Source: Nitratidesulfovibrio sp. SRB-5
Lineage (GTDB): Bacteria; Desulfobacterota; Desulfovibrionia; Desulfovibrionales; Desulfovibrionaceae
Length of the DNA stretch: 64,000 nucleotides
Reading direction: 5' to 3'
Assembly (NCBI RefSeq): GCF_019931275.1
Contig: NZ_JAIOTY010000001.1
Coordinates: 1,522,650 to 1,586,649, forward strand
Shown: positions 55,177-64,000 of the stretch, one piece after another
Position numbering within the stretch: position 1 is the stretch's first letter
Layout: the number at the start of each line of letters is the position of its first letter
The notes under the pieces: model-generated
What the model was told of the DNA's origin: nothing
Seen by the model: the letters and a program-made list of their open reading frames with translations, nothing else
Database searches by the model: none
Position numbers and translations under genes: made by a program

Positions 55177-56478
55177 TCAGGCCTGCTCTTGCTGGTCTGG
55201 CAGGGGGGCAGACGCGCGAAACTCGATGCCCCCGGCGTCTTCCCTGCAACCGGCGTTGCTGTCGGATACGGGAATCACCCGCGCCGTCTTGCCGCCGGGA
55301 AACTGCACGCAGGCCCCGCCACGACCGGCATGCCAGGCCGCGTCCAGGTCCATCAGGCTGGCGGCCAGCGGCTGGCCGGGGCCAAGCCTGTCCAGCATGC
55401 GCTTGTACAGGCGCAGGCGTGCGGCGCGGTGCAGGCCGCGCAGGGTGCGACCGGGCAGAAGGATGCATTGGGGCGGGGCAACGGGTGACGCGTGCGGCGG
55501 CGTTGCGCAGGCCGCGCCGTGTGTTGCCGCAGGCCGGGGGGGGGCGTCCGCCCCGCGCTCGCCGTCGGCATGGCCAGCCTGCGCATGGGCCAGATGGCGG
55601 GACCAGTAGTCCGCATCGCAGCGGGCCAGTTCCCACAGCGAGCGGACGGCCTCGCCCAGTGCCGGATTTTCCGCGCGCAGCAGGGGCAGCACCTGATGGC
55701 GCAGCCGGTTGCGACGGTAGGCCGGATCGGCGTTGGAAGGGTCGCGCACGGGCTGCACGCCAAGGTCCGCCAGAAAGGCGTCGATGTCGCGGCGTTCCGT
55801 GGTCAGCAGGGGCCGCAGGATGCGCCGTGCCGGGTCCATGGCGGCCATGCCGCCCAGGCCGGGCCAGCCGGTGCCCCGCACCAGGCGCAGCAGCACATCC
55901 TCGCACAGGTCGTCCGCCTGATGGGCGGTGCAGGTCCAGTCCGCGCCGGTGCGCTGGCGCTCCGCCTCGAAGAAGGCGTAGCGGGCGCGCCGTCCGGCGT
56001 CTTCAAGGCCGCAACATTCCCGCGCCGCAAGGTCGGATACGTCTGCGCGCTCCGCGCGGCAAGGCACGCCCAGTCGGCGGCACAGCGCGGCCACGGCGCG
56101 GGCTTCGTCCGCGGATTCCGGGCGCAGGCCATGGTCCAGCACGGCGGCATGCAGGCGCAGCCCCAGCCGGGGCGCCAGCCAGCGCAGGACCAGCAGCAGG
56201 CACAGCGAGTCGGCCCCGCCGGAAACGCCAATGACCAGCCGCAGGCCGGAAACTGGGGACGGTTGCGCTTCTGCGGCTCCCCCGGGCTGCGCATGCCCGG
56301 GAATGCCATTGTCAGGCGTTGCCCCGCGCGGCAGTTCGCCGGTCAGGAAGTCGCCTACGCGCAAGCAGAACCGCGCCGCAGTGGGCGGCAGGTCCTGCAG
56401 GCGCAGGGGCAGCCGCTGCGGCAGCAGCGGGCGCGCCGTGAGGGCGGGGGAGGCGAGCGGGGTATGGGAATGGGGCAT
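55177..56478 (-). CDS. tilS: tRNA(Ile)-lysidine synthase
   Basis: 433 residues. PP-loop VIGVSGGADSLCLLL (about 82-96), LDHGLRPESADEA, TAHQADDLCEDVLLRLVRG and RPLLTTERRDI are TilS blocks. It converts the CAU wobble C of tRNA-Ile2 to lysidine, so that tRNA reads AUA. About 75 extra residues precede the PP-loop, low complexity and perhaps untranslated; no good ribosome site is seen at 56478. The C-terminal domain (after ~300) carries His/Ala-rich low complexity. Confidence 0.9.
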   Translation of the reverse strand: MPHSHTPLASPALTARPLLPQRLPLRLQDLPPTAARFCLRVGDFLTGELPRGATPDNGIPGHAQPGGAAEAQPSPVSGLRLVIGVSGGADSLCLLLVLRWLAPRLGLRLHAAVLDHGLRPESADEARAVAALCRRLGVPCRAERADVSDLAARECCGLEDAGRRARYAFFEAERQRTGADWTCTAHQADDLCEDVLLRLVRGTGWPGLGGMAAMDPARRILRPLLTTERRDIDAFLADLGVQPVRDPSNADPAYRRNRLRHQVLPLLRAENPALGEAVRSLWELARCDADYWSRHLAHAQAGHADGERGADAPPRPAATHGAACATPPHASPVAPPQCILLPGRTLRGLHRAARLRLYKRMLDRLGPGQPLAASLMDLDAAWHAGRGGACVQFPGGKTARVIPVSDSNAGCREDAGGIEFRASAPLPDQQEQA

Positions 56479-56611
56479 GGCTGGCCTGCGGACAACAGGG
56501 AAACGCCCGGCGGAAGGACCGGGTGCGAAAGACCGGAAAGGCGTCGGGAATGGCTGTGCGCGGGCGGCGTGCCGTATTGCGGACAGGCCCCGGCGTCGCG
56601 TCGCCCCGGCG

Positions 56612-56947
56612 CTACACCGCTATGCCAAGGTCCGCCAGCAGGCCGTCCAGATAGTCGACCATGTGCGCCCGCAGCTCGGGCGAGGCGTAGGCGATGCATT
56701 CGCAGCGCAGCATGCCCCGCGCCCGCACCAGCAGTTCCATGCGCAGGGTATCCTCGTCCATCTCAAGGGCCAGGCAGAACGGGCCGCAGCTTTCGCCATG
56801 GGCCACCTGAACGGGGGTAAGGTGGTGCTGGGGCACGGGCAGCCAGTACAGGCCGGCCATGCCGCCGCCAAGGTTCATTTCGTCCAGCCGCGTGCGCACG
56901 GCGGTGATGTCTTGAGCGGTCAGGTCGTCGATGCAGTAGGTGCGCAT
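56612..56947 (-). CDS. conserved-looking hypothetical protein next to hemA
   Basis: 111 residues, start MRTYCIDDLTAQDITAVRTRLDE shortened to the ATG at 56947; ends DYLDGLLADLGIAV. It has a mixed alpha/beta pattern with Cys residues (ESCGPFCLALE, LRCECIAYAS) and no membrane segment. No family recognised. It follows hemA by eight bases, so it is probably co-translated and may relate to haem or cytochrome formation; this is inference from context only. Confidence 0.72.
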   Translation of the reverse strand: MRTYCIDDLTAQDITAVRTRLDEMNLGGGMAGLYWLPVPQHHLTPVQVAHGESCGPFCLALEMDEDTLRMELLVRARGMLRCECIAYASPELRAHMVDYLDGLLADLGIAV

Positions 56948-56955
56948 GGGTTCTC

Positions 56956-58284
56956 TTATGCGTCGTCGCGTTGCTGCGTGTGCTTGCGGTCGCTGTGGGC
57001 GTCGTCGGGCACGTCGTCGCAGTCCAGGTTGAACATGCGGCGGGTGATGTCGATGTACCGGGTTCCGGCTTCTTCCTCGTCGAAGCGGCGCTTCAGGAAG
57101 GTGATGGGCTCGTGGTTCACCTTCTTGACGATGGCGCACAGCATGGCCTGCAACGCCTCGCGGGTGGCGTCGTCCACCGGGCCAAGGCGCTTCAGGGTGC
57201 GGGCCAGCTCGTCCTGGGCAATGCGTTCACTGCGCCGCAGCAGGTCAACGATGGTGGGTTGCAGGTCAAGCGACTTCAACCATTTGGCGAAGTTGCCCGC
57301 CTCTTCTTCCACGATGGAGCGGGCCTTGGCCGCCTCGTCGCGGCGCTGGGCCATGTTTTCCTCGACCACCTCTTTCAGGTCGTCGATGTCGTACAGGTAG
57401 ACGTTGTCCAGGTTGTTGACGTCGGGGTCGATGTCGCGCGGCACGGCAATGTCGATGAAGAACATGGGCCGGTTCTTGCGGCGCTTCAGCACGTCCTTGA
57501 TGTCCCGCGCCCGGATGATGGGTTCGTGCGCGCCGGTGGAGCTGATGATGATGTCCGCCTCGGCCAGCCGCACCGACAGGTCCTGGAACAGCACCGCCTC
57601 GCCCTTGAACTGCCTGGCCAGTTGCAGGCCGCGTTCGAAGGTGCGGTTGGCCACCATGATCTCGCGGATGCCGGAATTCAGCAGGTGGGTGGCCGCCAGT
57701 TCCGCCATTTCACCCGCGCCGATCAGCATGGCCTTGTACTGCGACATTTCGCCGAAGATGCGCTTGGCCAGTTCCACCGCCGCGTAGCTGATGGACACGG
57801 CGCTGGAAGCCACGCCGGTTTCGGTGCGCACCCGCTTGGCCACGGAAAAGGCCTTGTGCAGCAAGCGGTTCAGCACCACGCGGGTGGCGTTGCGTCCCAC
57901 GGCCTTGCGGTAGGCGTCCTTGAGCTGGCCGAGGATCTGCGGTTCGCCCACCACCATGGAATCGAGGCTGGAGGCCACGCTGAACAGGTGGCGCACCGCA
58001 TCGATGCCCTTGTGCACGTAGACGAAGGGTTCCAGGTCACTGCGCTTCTGGCCGCGCGCGGCGGCCCAGCAGTCCAGCACGCGCGTAGGCACGCCGGGGC
58101 CGTTGCCTACGGCCATGATTTCCACGCGGTTGCACGTGGACAGGATGACCACTTCGGAAATGTCGTCACCGGTGGGCACCACCCCTTGTTCAAGGACGGT
58201 ACAGTCGGTGAGGGCGAACCGTTCGCGCACTTCGACGCTGGCGGTGCGATGGTTGAGGCCGATGAGATAGATTTCCTGATCCAT
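56956..58284 (-). CDS. hemA: glutamyl-tRNA reductase
   Basis: 442 residues. LIGLNHRTASVEVRERF, the catalytic-cysteine block ILSTCNRVEIM (Cys51), VVGEPQILGQLKDAY, NADPH-binding IGAGEMAELAATHLL, and a C-terminal dimerisation helix. It makes glutamate-1-semialdehyde, the first tetrapyrrole step. The start at 58284 (MDQEIYLIGLNHR) is the family start; an upstream extension is His/Pro-rich. It is preceded by ccsA-like and sirC genes in the same direction. Confidence 0.95.
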   Translation of the reverse strand: MDQEIYLIGLNHRTASVEVRERFALTDCTVLEQGVVPTGDDISEVVILSTCNRVEIMAVGNGPGVPTRVLDCWAAARGQKRSDLEPFVYVHKGIDAVRHLFSVASSLDSMVVGEPQILGQLKDAYRKAVGRNATRVVLNRLLHKAFSVAKRVRTETGVASSAVSISYAAVELAKRIFGEMSQYKAMLIGAGEMAELAATHLLNSGIREIMVANRTFERGLQLARQFKGEAVLFQDLSVRLAEADIIISSTGAHEPIIRARDIKDVLKRRKNRPMFFIDIAVPRDIDPDVNNLDNVYLYDIDDLKEVVEENMAQRRDEAAKARSIVEEEAGNFAKWLKSLDLQPTIVDLLRRSERIAQDELARTLKRLGPVDDATREALQAMLCAIVKKVNHEPITFLKRRFDEEEAGTRYIDITRRMFNLDCDDVPDDAHSDRKHTQQRDDA

Positions 58285-58386
58285 GTGAACTCTGTGCTTC
58301 GCGGGGTGCGTCTTGTGGTCCGCTGGGTGCGCGACGGGCGGCGCCTGCTCCGGGTTGCGGGTCATGGTTCCTGCGGGGTGCGGCGG

Positions 58387-59214
58387 TTACTGCGGGTTGA
58401 AGCTGTGGTGCGTGGTCATCAGGAAGTTGACCCCCAGCAGCGAGAACACGCATACCGCGAAAATCCAGATGGCCATGACGGCGGTCTTGCGGCCCCGCCA
58501 GCCCAGCGCCAGCCGCTGGTGGAAGAGCAGGGCGAACATGCACCACACCACCAGCGAAACGACTTCCTTGGGGTCCCACGACAGCATCTTGCCCCAGGCT
58601 ATGCGCGCCCACACGAACCCGGAAACCATGCCCAGCGTGAACAGCGGAAAACCCGCCATCACCGCGAGGTGGTTCACCTTGTCAAAGGCGGAAAGCGCGG
58701 GCAGGTCGCGGTCGAAGCCGGAAAGGCGCGTCTTGTGCTTCAGCTTGCGGTCCATGTACAGGAACAGCAACCCGGCCCCGCAGGCCATGGTCATCAGGCT
58801 GAAGCTGAGGAACAGCGTGCCGATGTGCAGCCCGAAGAACAGGCCGGACATGGCGGGCGGCAGCTTGCTTTGCACGTCGGCCAGCATGAACGACGAGACG
58901 TAGAACACCAGCGCCACAGGCGAGGCGGTAAGCCCCAGGAATTCCAGCCGCAGGCGCCACCAGACAAAGAAATAGATCAGCAGCAGGCTCCACGAGAGCA
59001 TGCGGAAGTAGTAGGCCTTTTCCAGAATCTGCCAGGTCTGCCCCTGCATGGACACCCCCAGCATGATGGTATGCAGGGCAAAACCCGCCAGCGTCAGCCA
59101 TTGCGAAAGGCGCTTCAGCCTGTCGCGCCGGGCCAGCAGGCCCACGGCGATGCATACCGTGCCAAGCACGTAGAGCATGATGATGGCGATGGAAAGCAGC
59201 TCAAGCGAGCTCAT
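58387..59214 (-). CDS. CcsA/HemX-type cytochrome c assembly protein
   Basis: 275 residues, eight hydrophobic segments. The tryptophan-rich WGKMLSWDPKEVVSLVVW motif (about residue 210) is the haem-handling WWD signature of CcsA/ResC, and conserved histidines flank it (LHTIML, GLHIGT, FHQRL). It would present haem for cytochrome c ligation, or act as HemX controlling HemA. Overlaps sirC by 14 bases. GGAG lies seven bases upstream. Confidence 0.87.
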   Translation of the reverse strand: MSSLELLSIAIIMLYVLGTVCIAVGLLARRDRLKRLSQWLTLAGFALHTIMLGVSMQGQTWQILEKAYYFRMLSWSLLLIYFFVWWRLRLEFLGLTASPVALVFYVSSFMLADVQSKLPPAMSGLFFGLHIGTLFLSFSLMTMACGAGLLFLYMDRKLKHKTRLSGFDRDLPALSAFDKVNHLAVMAGFPLFTLGMVSGFVWARIAWGKMLSWDPKEVVSLVVWCMFALLFHQRLALGWRGRKTAVMAIWIFAVCVFSLLGVNFLMTTHHSFNPQ

Positions 59215-59887
59215 GCAGCAACTCCACGATGCGCGGATGCAGTTCCGCGGGCAGCAGTTCGGTCAGGATGCGTTCGGCCCCGGCGCGGTCGCGCGCGGCC
59301 AGTGCGTCGATGATCGGTGATTCCACGATGGCGCGGAACAGCGCCGTATTCTGCCCTGTCTCTTGCCCAAGCGCAAGGACGAGCGGGCGCAGGCGGCCCA
59401 GCAGCACGGTAATGGCGTCGTACCTCGCGCCGAACCACTGTTGCAGGTCCATGCGGATGCGCCGGGCCAGGGCCGGGCTGTGCCCCCCGGTGGAAAGGGC
59501 CACCGTCAGGTCGCCGCAGGCGAAGTGGGCGGGCACGATGAACGCCCCCGTGTCCGGGGCGTCGGCCACGTTGCAGGGCACGTTGCGCTGGCGGCAGGCA
59601 TCGGCCACGGCGGCGTTGACGGCGCGGTTGCCCGTGGCCGCGAAGACCAGCGTGCAGCCGTCCACGTCGGCGGGGGCGAAGGGCCGCGCCTCGAAGCGCA
59701 CGGCGGGGTGGGCCAGCAGGGGGGCCAGTTCCGGGTCGTCCGGAGCCTGCGGATTGGCGTCCAGCACCAGCACGCGGGCCGGGCCGCAATCCAGCAGCGA
59801 CGCCAGCTTGCGGCGCCCCACGCCCCCCGCGCCCACCACCAGGCAGGCGCGTCCGTGCAGGTCGAGAAGCAGGGGATAATAACGCAT
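59201..59887 (-). CDS. sirC: precorrin-2 dehydrogenase/sirohydrochlorin ferrochelatase domain protein
   Basis: 228 residues. NAD-binding VVGAGGVGRRKLASLL (about 17-32), VFAATGNRAVNAAV, and STGGHSPALARRIR are the CysG N-terminal/SirC pattern. It oxidises precorrin-2 to sirohydrochlorin, which in sulfate reducers feeds sirohaem for sulfite reductase and the sirohaem-dependent haem route. The ATG at 59887 is used; a GTG at 59902 is possible. No ribosome site is clear. First gene of the sirC-ccsA-hemA run. Confidence 0.9.
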   Translation of the reverse strand: MRYYPLLLDLHGRACLVVGAGGVGRRKLASLLDCGPARVLVLDANPQAPDDPELAPLLAHPAVRFEARPFAPADVDGCTLVFAATGNRAVNAAVADACRQRNVPCNVADAPDTGAFIVPAHFACGDLTVALSTGGHSPALARRIRMDLQQWFGARYDAITVLLGRLRPLVLALGQETGQNTALFRAIVESPIIDALAARDRAGAERILTELLPAELHPRIVELLHELA

Positions 59888-60038
59888 TGGGGTCGTATAC
59901 ACGAGGGGCGGGCAAAGTAAAACCGGTCCGCCTTGCCGCCGCGCCCCACTTGGGCTAGTCTGCCGACAACGGTAGATGCGGACAATTCCCGCAACGACGC
60001 CAACACCTTGCGCATCCCATTACCCGGCAGGCACCCGC

Positions 60039-61430
60039 ATGGCCAAACACCTCGTCATCCAGCTGGCCCGCTTCGGCGATCTCGTGCAGACCAAGCGTCT
60101 GATACTGTCGTTGCTGAACGAGGAGGGGGCTGACGGTGGCGGCACGCACGGCGCGGGGCAGGGACCGGGGCAGGGACCGGGGCATGCGGTTGCCCCCGCC
60201 CCCGAAGTACATCCGTCAGGGGTGCTTTCCTCAGAGGTGCATCTGCCCGAGGTGCATCTTGCGGTCGACGCCTCGCTGGTCGAACTGGCCCGGCTGGTCT
60301 ACCCCGGCGTCACCGTGCACGGCGTGCGCGCCCACGGCGGTGTACCGCAGGCGGACGTGCTGGCGCACAACGCCCGCGCCTTCGCCGCCCTGGCGGCGGA
60401 ACGCTTCGATACCGTCTATAACTTGAACAATTCCGGGCTGAACATGGCCCTCGCCGCGCTGTTTCCGCCCGATGCGGTGCGCGGCTACCGCAACCTGAAC
60501 GGCCAGCCCCTGCGCGACCGCTGGATGCGCATGGCCTTTCGCTGGGTGGCGCACCGCCGCCTGTCCCCGGTGAACCTCGTGGACTTCTGGGCGGCGCTGG
60601 CCCCCCGGCCCATTGCCCCGGCGCGGGTAAACCCCATCGCCCTGCGGGGCGGGCGGGGCATCGGCGTGGTGCTGGCCGGGCGCATGTCGCGCCGTTCGCT
60701 GCCGCCCGATGCGCTGGCCGCCTGCCTGCGCGCCGTGTACGAGGGGCTGGGCGGCCCGCGCGTGACCTTTTTCGGCACCAGGGCCGAGCGTCCTTTGCTG
60801 CGCAAGGTGCTGGACCATCTGCCCGCGTCCGTGGCGGGGAACCACGACGATCTCGTGGGCCGCACCGGCTGGGCGGACCTGGCCGACGCGCTTGCGGGGC
60901 TGGACACGCTGCTCACCCCCGATACCGGCACCATGCACCTTGCCGCGCATCTTGGCGTGCCGGTGCAGGGCTTCTTCCTGTCCTCGGCGTGGTGCCACGA
61001 AACAGGCCCCTACGGCCCCGGCCACCGGGTGTGGCAAGCCACCTTGGACTGCCTGCCCTGCCTGGAGGCGCGGCCATGCCCCATCGGGGTGCAATGCCTG
61101 GATGCCTTCCGCTCGCGCGAGTTCCTGTCCTTTCTCTCCGGACGCCCCGGCGACCGCAACCCGCCCGGCATGCTGGGCATGGTCTCCACCCTCGACGACG
61201 TGGGGTCCACCTGGCTCACCGTGTTCGGCGAAGACCCGTCCGCGCCGCGCCGGGTGGAACTGCGGGCGCTGGTGGGCGAATACCTGGGCCTGTTCACGGG
61301 CGAGGAACTGACGGACCACGACCTGGCCCGCCTGCTGTACCACGAGGCGGACTGGATGCTGCCCGGCCCGGAAGGAGCGGCCTTTGCCGCGTTCGACCCG
61401 TTTGCGGACCAACCGCAGCGCGGGGCATGA
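60039..61430 (+). CDS. glycosyltransferase family 9 (heptosyltransferase-like)
   Basis: 463 residues. VIQLARFGDLVQTKRLIL at the N-terminus and TPDTGTMHLAAHLGVPV plus the acidic C-terminal half are the ADP-heptose:LPS heptosyltransferase (GT9) pattern. A low-complexity insert (about 30-70) includes GQGPGQGPG and repeated SEVHLPEVHL, from 12- to 18-bp DNA repeats. The unusual cysteine cluster CLPCLEARPCPIGVQC (about 340-356) suggests a structural metal or disulfide. It would add sugar to LPS core or another glycan, cytoplasmic side. The start at 60039 has a weak site. Confidence 0.85.
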   Translation: MAKHLVIQLARFGDLVQTKRLILSLLNEEGADGGGTHGAGQGPGQGPGHAVAPAPEVHPSGVLSSEVHLPEVHLAVDASLVELARLVYPGVTVHGVRAHGGVPQADVLAHNARAFAALAAERFDTVYNLNNSGLNMALAALFPPDAVRGYRNLNGQPLRDRWMRMAFRWVAHRRLSPVNLVDFWAALAPRPIAPARVNPIALRGGRGIGVVLAGRMSRRSLPPDALAACLRAVYEGLGGPRVTFFGTRAERPLLRKVLDHLPASVAGNHDDLVGRTGWADLADALAGLDTLLTPDTGTMHLAAHLGVPVQGFFLSSAWCHETGPYGPGHRVWQATLDCLPCLEARPCPIGVQCLDAFRSREFLSFLSGRPGDRNPPGMLGMVSTLDDVGSTWLTVFGEDPSAPRRVELRALVGEYLGLFTGEELTDHDLARLLYHEADWMLPGPEGAAFAAFDPFADQPQRGA

Positions 61431-61547
61431 AGGATTGCACCGACTGAAGGTTGAAGTTCAACTTTAAGGTTTGCGGGGCAAAACCTGCCCTGCGTCCCGA
61501 CGTTTCCGTTTTCACGCTCCGCCGGGGTTCCGGCACGAGGTTCGCGC

Positions 61548-62876
61548 ATGACCCAGCCTTTCGACACTCCTCCGTTCCCCGAATCCTCCGCGTCCGGCGC
61601 GTCCGCCAACGACATGCCCCGCCTGCGCGTGCTGGTGGTGCTGCCCATGTACGGCGGTTCCCTGCCCATCGGGCGGTATTGCGTGGACGCCCTGCGCGAC
61701 CTGGGCCACGTGGTGGAAACCTTCGAGGCGCCGTCGTTCCTGGGAGCGTTCACGGCGCTGAAGGACCTGAAGGTCACGGCGGACCGGCTGGAGTTTCTGG
61801 AAAACTCGTTCCTTCAGGTGGTGTCGCAGGCGGTGCTGGCCAAGGTGGAAACCTTCGGGCCGGACCTGGTGCTGTGCCTGGCGCAGGCCCCGCTGAACCA
61901 TCAGGCCCTCAAGCGGTTGCGGCGCGACAACGTGGCCACGGCCATGTGGTTCGTGGAAGACCACAAGGTGTTCACCTACTGGCGGGCCTTTGCGCCGTTC
62001 TACGACGTGTTCGCGGTGATCCAGCGTGCGCCCCTGCTGGACGAACTGGCCGCCATGGGCGTGCGCGACGCGCTGTACCTGCCCATGGCCGCGTTGCCGT
62101 CCTTTCACAAACCACTTGAACTTTCGCCGGTGGACCAGCGCCGCTACGGGGCCGACGTGGCCTTTCTGGGCGCGGGCTATCCCAACCGGCGCGTGGCTTT
62201 CCGCCAGCTGGTGCATCTGGACTTCAGGATATGGGGCACGGAATGGGACGGGGAGCCCCTGCTGGCGCGGCACGTGCAACAGGGGGGGGCGCGGGTGTCC
62301 GCCGAGGATTCGGTGAAGATCTACAACGCCAGCCGCATCAACCTGAACCTGCACTCCAGCATCCAGTCGCGCACCCTGGTTACCGGCGGCGACTTCGTGA
62401 ACCCGCGCACCTTCGAGCTGGCCAGCATCGGGGCCTTTCAGCTGGTGGACCGGCGCACCCTGATGGATGAACTGTTCGCCGAGGATGAACTGGCCACCTT
62501 CGACTCCATGGACGGGCTGACGGCGGCCATCGCCCATTATCTGGCCCACCCGGAGGAGCGGCAGGCCATGGCGGCCCGTGCCCGTGCCCGGGTGCTTGCG
62601 GAACATACCTACCAGCACCGCATGCGCACGCTGCTGGAGTTCATCGCCCAGCGCCGCCCCGGCTGGCCCGCCCCGCGTGCCGCCGATGCGGGCCTGCCCG
62701 CCGACCTTCCCGAGGACATGCGGCGCGAGCTTGCCGCGCTGCTGGACCGGTTGGGCCTGCCCGCCGACGCCGCCTTTGCCGACGTGGTCACTGCCCTGCG
62801 CCAGCACAGCGGCCAGTTGACCCCGCTGGAAACGTCATTGCTGTTCCTGGACGAGTGGCGCAGGCAGTACGCCTGA
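61548..62876 (+). CDS. CgeB-type glycosyltransferase
   Basis: 442 residues, complete. N-terminal Rossmann-like strand RVLVVLPMYGGSLPIGRY, FVEDHKVFTYWRAF, DVAFLGAGYPNRR and the C-terminal INLNLHSSIQSRTLVTGGDF / NPRTFELASIGAFQLVD blocks match CgeB/DUF3880 glycosyltransferases. A helical tail after 370 is unassigned. The homologue at the left edge has the same block order. It follows the GT9 gene, so both may act on one surface glycan. Confidence 0.87.
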   Translation: MTQPFDTPPFPESSASGASANDMPRLRVLVVLPMYGGSLPIGRYCVDALRDLGHVVETFEAPSFLGAFTALKDLKVTADRLEFLENSFLQVVSQAVLAKVETFGPDLVLCLAQAPLNHQALKRLRRDNVATAMWFVEDHKVFTYWRAFAPFYDVFAVIQRAPLLDELAAMGVRDALYLPMAALPSFHKPLELSPVDQRRYGADVAFLGAGYPNRRVAFRQLVHLDFRIWGTEWDGEPLLARHVQQGGARVSAEDSVKIYNASRINLNLHSSIQSRTLVTGGDFVNPRTFELASIGAFQLVDRRTLMDELFAEDELATFDSMDGLTAAIAHYLAHPEERQAMAARARARVLAEHTYQHRMRTLLEFIAQRRPGWPAPRAADAGLPADLPEDMRRELAALLDRLGLPADAAFADVVTALRQHSGQLTPLETSLLFLDEWRRQYA

Positions 62877-63037
62877 AGAATACCGGAGCTTCTTGGCCGG
62901 GGAAACCTCCTGGCCGGGTAGGGCTGCCCTGCTGCCGGGTTCTCCACATGTTCGCTTTCCGTGTGCGTGCTTCCCGCACCCGGAACAGACACGTGCATGC
63001 GTGTGATGTGCACTTGGCAACGTCTACAGGATGGACT

Positions 63038-63904
63038 ATGCGCCGAGGTATGAGCGTCCGCACAACCCACCGTATTCCGCGTTATCGGCGCGCCCGGCAT
63101 GACCTTTACGTGTTGTGCGCGGCATGCGCGGCGGTGGCGTGCGCGGTGCTGCTGGCGTATTCGGTCCGCCCGGCGCTGGCTGATGGTCCGTCGTCGCAAA
63201 CGCTGGTGGCCGTGTCCGACGAGTGGGCGCCGCGCATCATGCCGGGGGCGGACGGCTCCGCCGACGGCATCTGCCCCATGGTGCTGCGCCAGGTGGCAGA
63301 GGACATGGGGCTGGAGGTGGAGTTCGGCTTCATGCCCAAGCCGCGCCGCCAGATGGCCTTCCGCCGGGGCGAGATCAACGTGGTGCCGTGCGTTTCACCC
63401 ATGTGGGAGGGCGTGCTGTCCGACGTGGCCGTGCATTCCGAGCCGTTCATGATGGCCACCGAAATGGTGCTGGTTCCCGCCGGGACCAAGGGGGTGTACC
63501 GTACCGTGCGCGATTTCGCGGGAATGCGCATGGGCACCATCGGCGGGTACGTCTATCACGACGGATTCGACGAGGCCTTCGAAACGGGCATGCTGCGCCG
63601 CGAGGATGCCTACACCGTGCCCCAGAACCTGCAAAAGCTGCGGGCCGGGCGTATTGATGCCATGATCGTGGATGACTACGAGGCCGCCTACTGGATGCAC
63701 AAGGCCGGATGGGCCGAGACCGATTTTCGCGTGGCCTACGTGTTTGCCGATCCCGCACCCATCACGGTGATGCTACATGCCTCGCTGCGCGAGTTTCTGC
63801 CCAGGATCAACGCCTCGCTGGCTCGCATGCGCACCAACGGCACCCTGCGTGCCCTGTTCGCGGAATACGGTCCGCAGAAACTGGCCGCGCACCTGGCCCG
63901 CTGA
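63038..63904 (+). CDS. periplasmic solute-binding protein, family 3
   Basis: 288 residues. An unusually long basic N-terminus (MRRGMSVRTTHRIPRYRRAR) precedes a hydrophobic signal (about 23-45) ending ALADG. The mature part has LVAVSDEWAPRIMP, VVPCVSPMWEGVL, MGTIGGYVYHDGF and RIDAMIVDDYEAAYW, the SBP_bac_3 pattern of amino-acid or polar-solute binding. No permease or ATPase is seen before the right edge. The ATG at 63038 has AGGA about six bases upstream; longer frames upstream lack one. Confidence 0.85.
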   Translation: MRRGMSVRTTHRIPRYRRARHDLYVLCAACAAVACAVLLAYSVRPALADGPSSQTLVAVSDEWAPRIMPGADGSADGICPMVLRQVAEDMGLEVEFGFMPKPRRQMAFRRGEINVVPCVSPMWEGVLSDVAVHSEPFMMATEMVLVPAGTKGVYRTVRDFAGMRMGTIGGYVYHDGFDEAFETGMLRREDAYTVPQNLQKLRAGRIDAMIVDDYEAAYWMHKAGWAETDFRVAYVFADPAPITVMLHASLREFLPRINASLARMRTNGTLRALFAEYGPQKLAAHLAR

Positions 63905-64000
63905 CGCAGGCCGGGCCCGCCTGTCCGTCCTGAGCTCTCCGGTTCACCCCGGTTTCATCCGATTTTTCCATTCCGGTGTTTTACCCGATCCGTGCACCAA

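Overview
The window is G+C-rich DNA of a sulfate-reducing deltaproteobacterium (Desulfovibrionaceae). The best placement is the Nitratidesulfovibrio / 'Desulfovibrio vulgaris Miyazaki F' lineage. The reasons are a periplasmic [NiFe] hydrogenase whose cysteine positions (large subunit C81, C84, C546, C549; small subunit C17 and C20 after signal removal) match those I recall for the Miyazaki F enzyme, an adjacent [NiFeSe] selenoprotein hydrogenase, and an adenylate kinase with the metal-binding Cys/His LID described in Desulfovibrio. All coordinates and motifs were read by eye; no database search was possible.

Layout. 1-1666: CgeB-type glycosyltransferase cut by the left edge. 1750-5424 (minus): partner-switching operon (receiver/PP2C phosphatase, HATPase, STAS) ending in a FapA/DUF342 gene. 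5411-9415 (minus): dtd, acyl-CoA ligase, ispDF fusion. 9702-12243 (minus): tRNA(CAU), nif3-like gene, zinc-ribbon gene and RNase P RNA. 12279-15252 (minus): thioredoxin-reductase-like flavoprotein, cheZ, NIL/ferredoxin. 15286-20131 (minus): cpoB, a small membrane protein, lspA, ileS. 20624-29185 (minus): SGNH esterase, hypC, then two parallel hydrogenase units (hynB-hynA-protease and hysB-hysA-hysD). 29787-36919 (minus): cimA, lysC, tsaE, CBS protein, nnr, acpS, pdxJ. 37274-39621 (plus): ugd and an AT-rich HNH-like gene that looks acquired. 40544-53982 (plus): cheW, mfd, two SurA-like foldases, rodZ, recO, glyQS, rpsT. 54189-59887 (minus): adk, tilS, an unknown gene, hemA, ccsA-like, sirC. 60039-63904 (plus): heptosyltransferase-like GT9, a second CgeB-type glycosyltransferase, and a periplasmic solute-binding protein.

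How it fits together. The core is periplasmic hydrogen metabolism: two Tat-exported hydrogenases, each followed by its own C-terminal maturation protease, with a hypC nearby and lspA in the same neighbourhood. Both large subunits begin Met-Ser-Gly-Cys without a signal peptide, the feature associated with lipid anchoring of the Hildenborough NiFeSe enzyme. The hysA reading frame passes through an in-frame TGA (codon 489) that is selenocysteine, so a naive caller truncates it. Around this core are housekeeping operons, cell-envelope genes (mfd-surA-rodZ, cpoB), a stress or signalling partner switch, and a haem/cytochrome module.

A second theme is short tandem repeats. Units of 9, 12, 15, 18 and 40 bp occur in intergenic DNA and inside genes. 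Inside genes the clear units are multiples of three and lie in tails and linkers (RsbU tail, Nnr and Mfd N-termini, RecO insert). At cimA a 40-bp unit has duplicated the gene's own last codons and stop.
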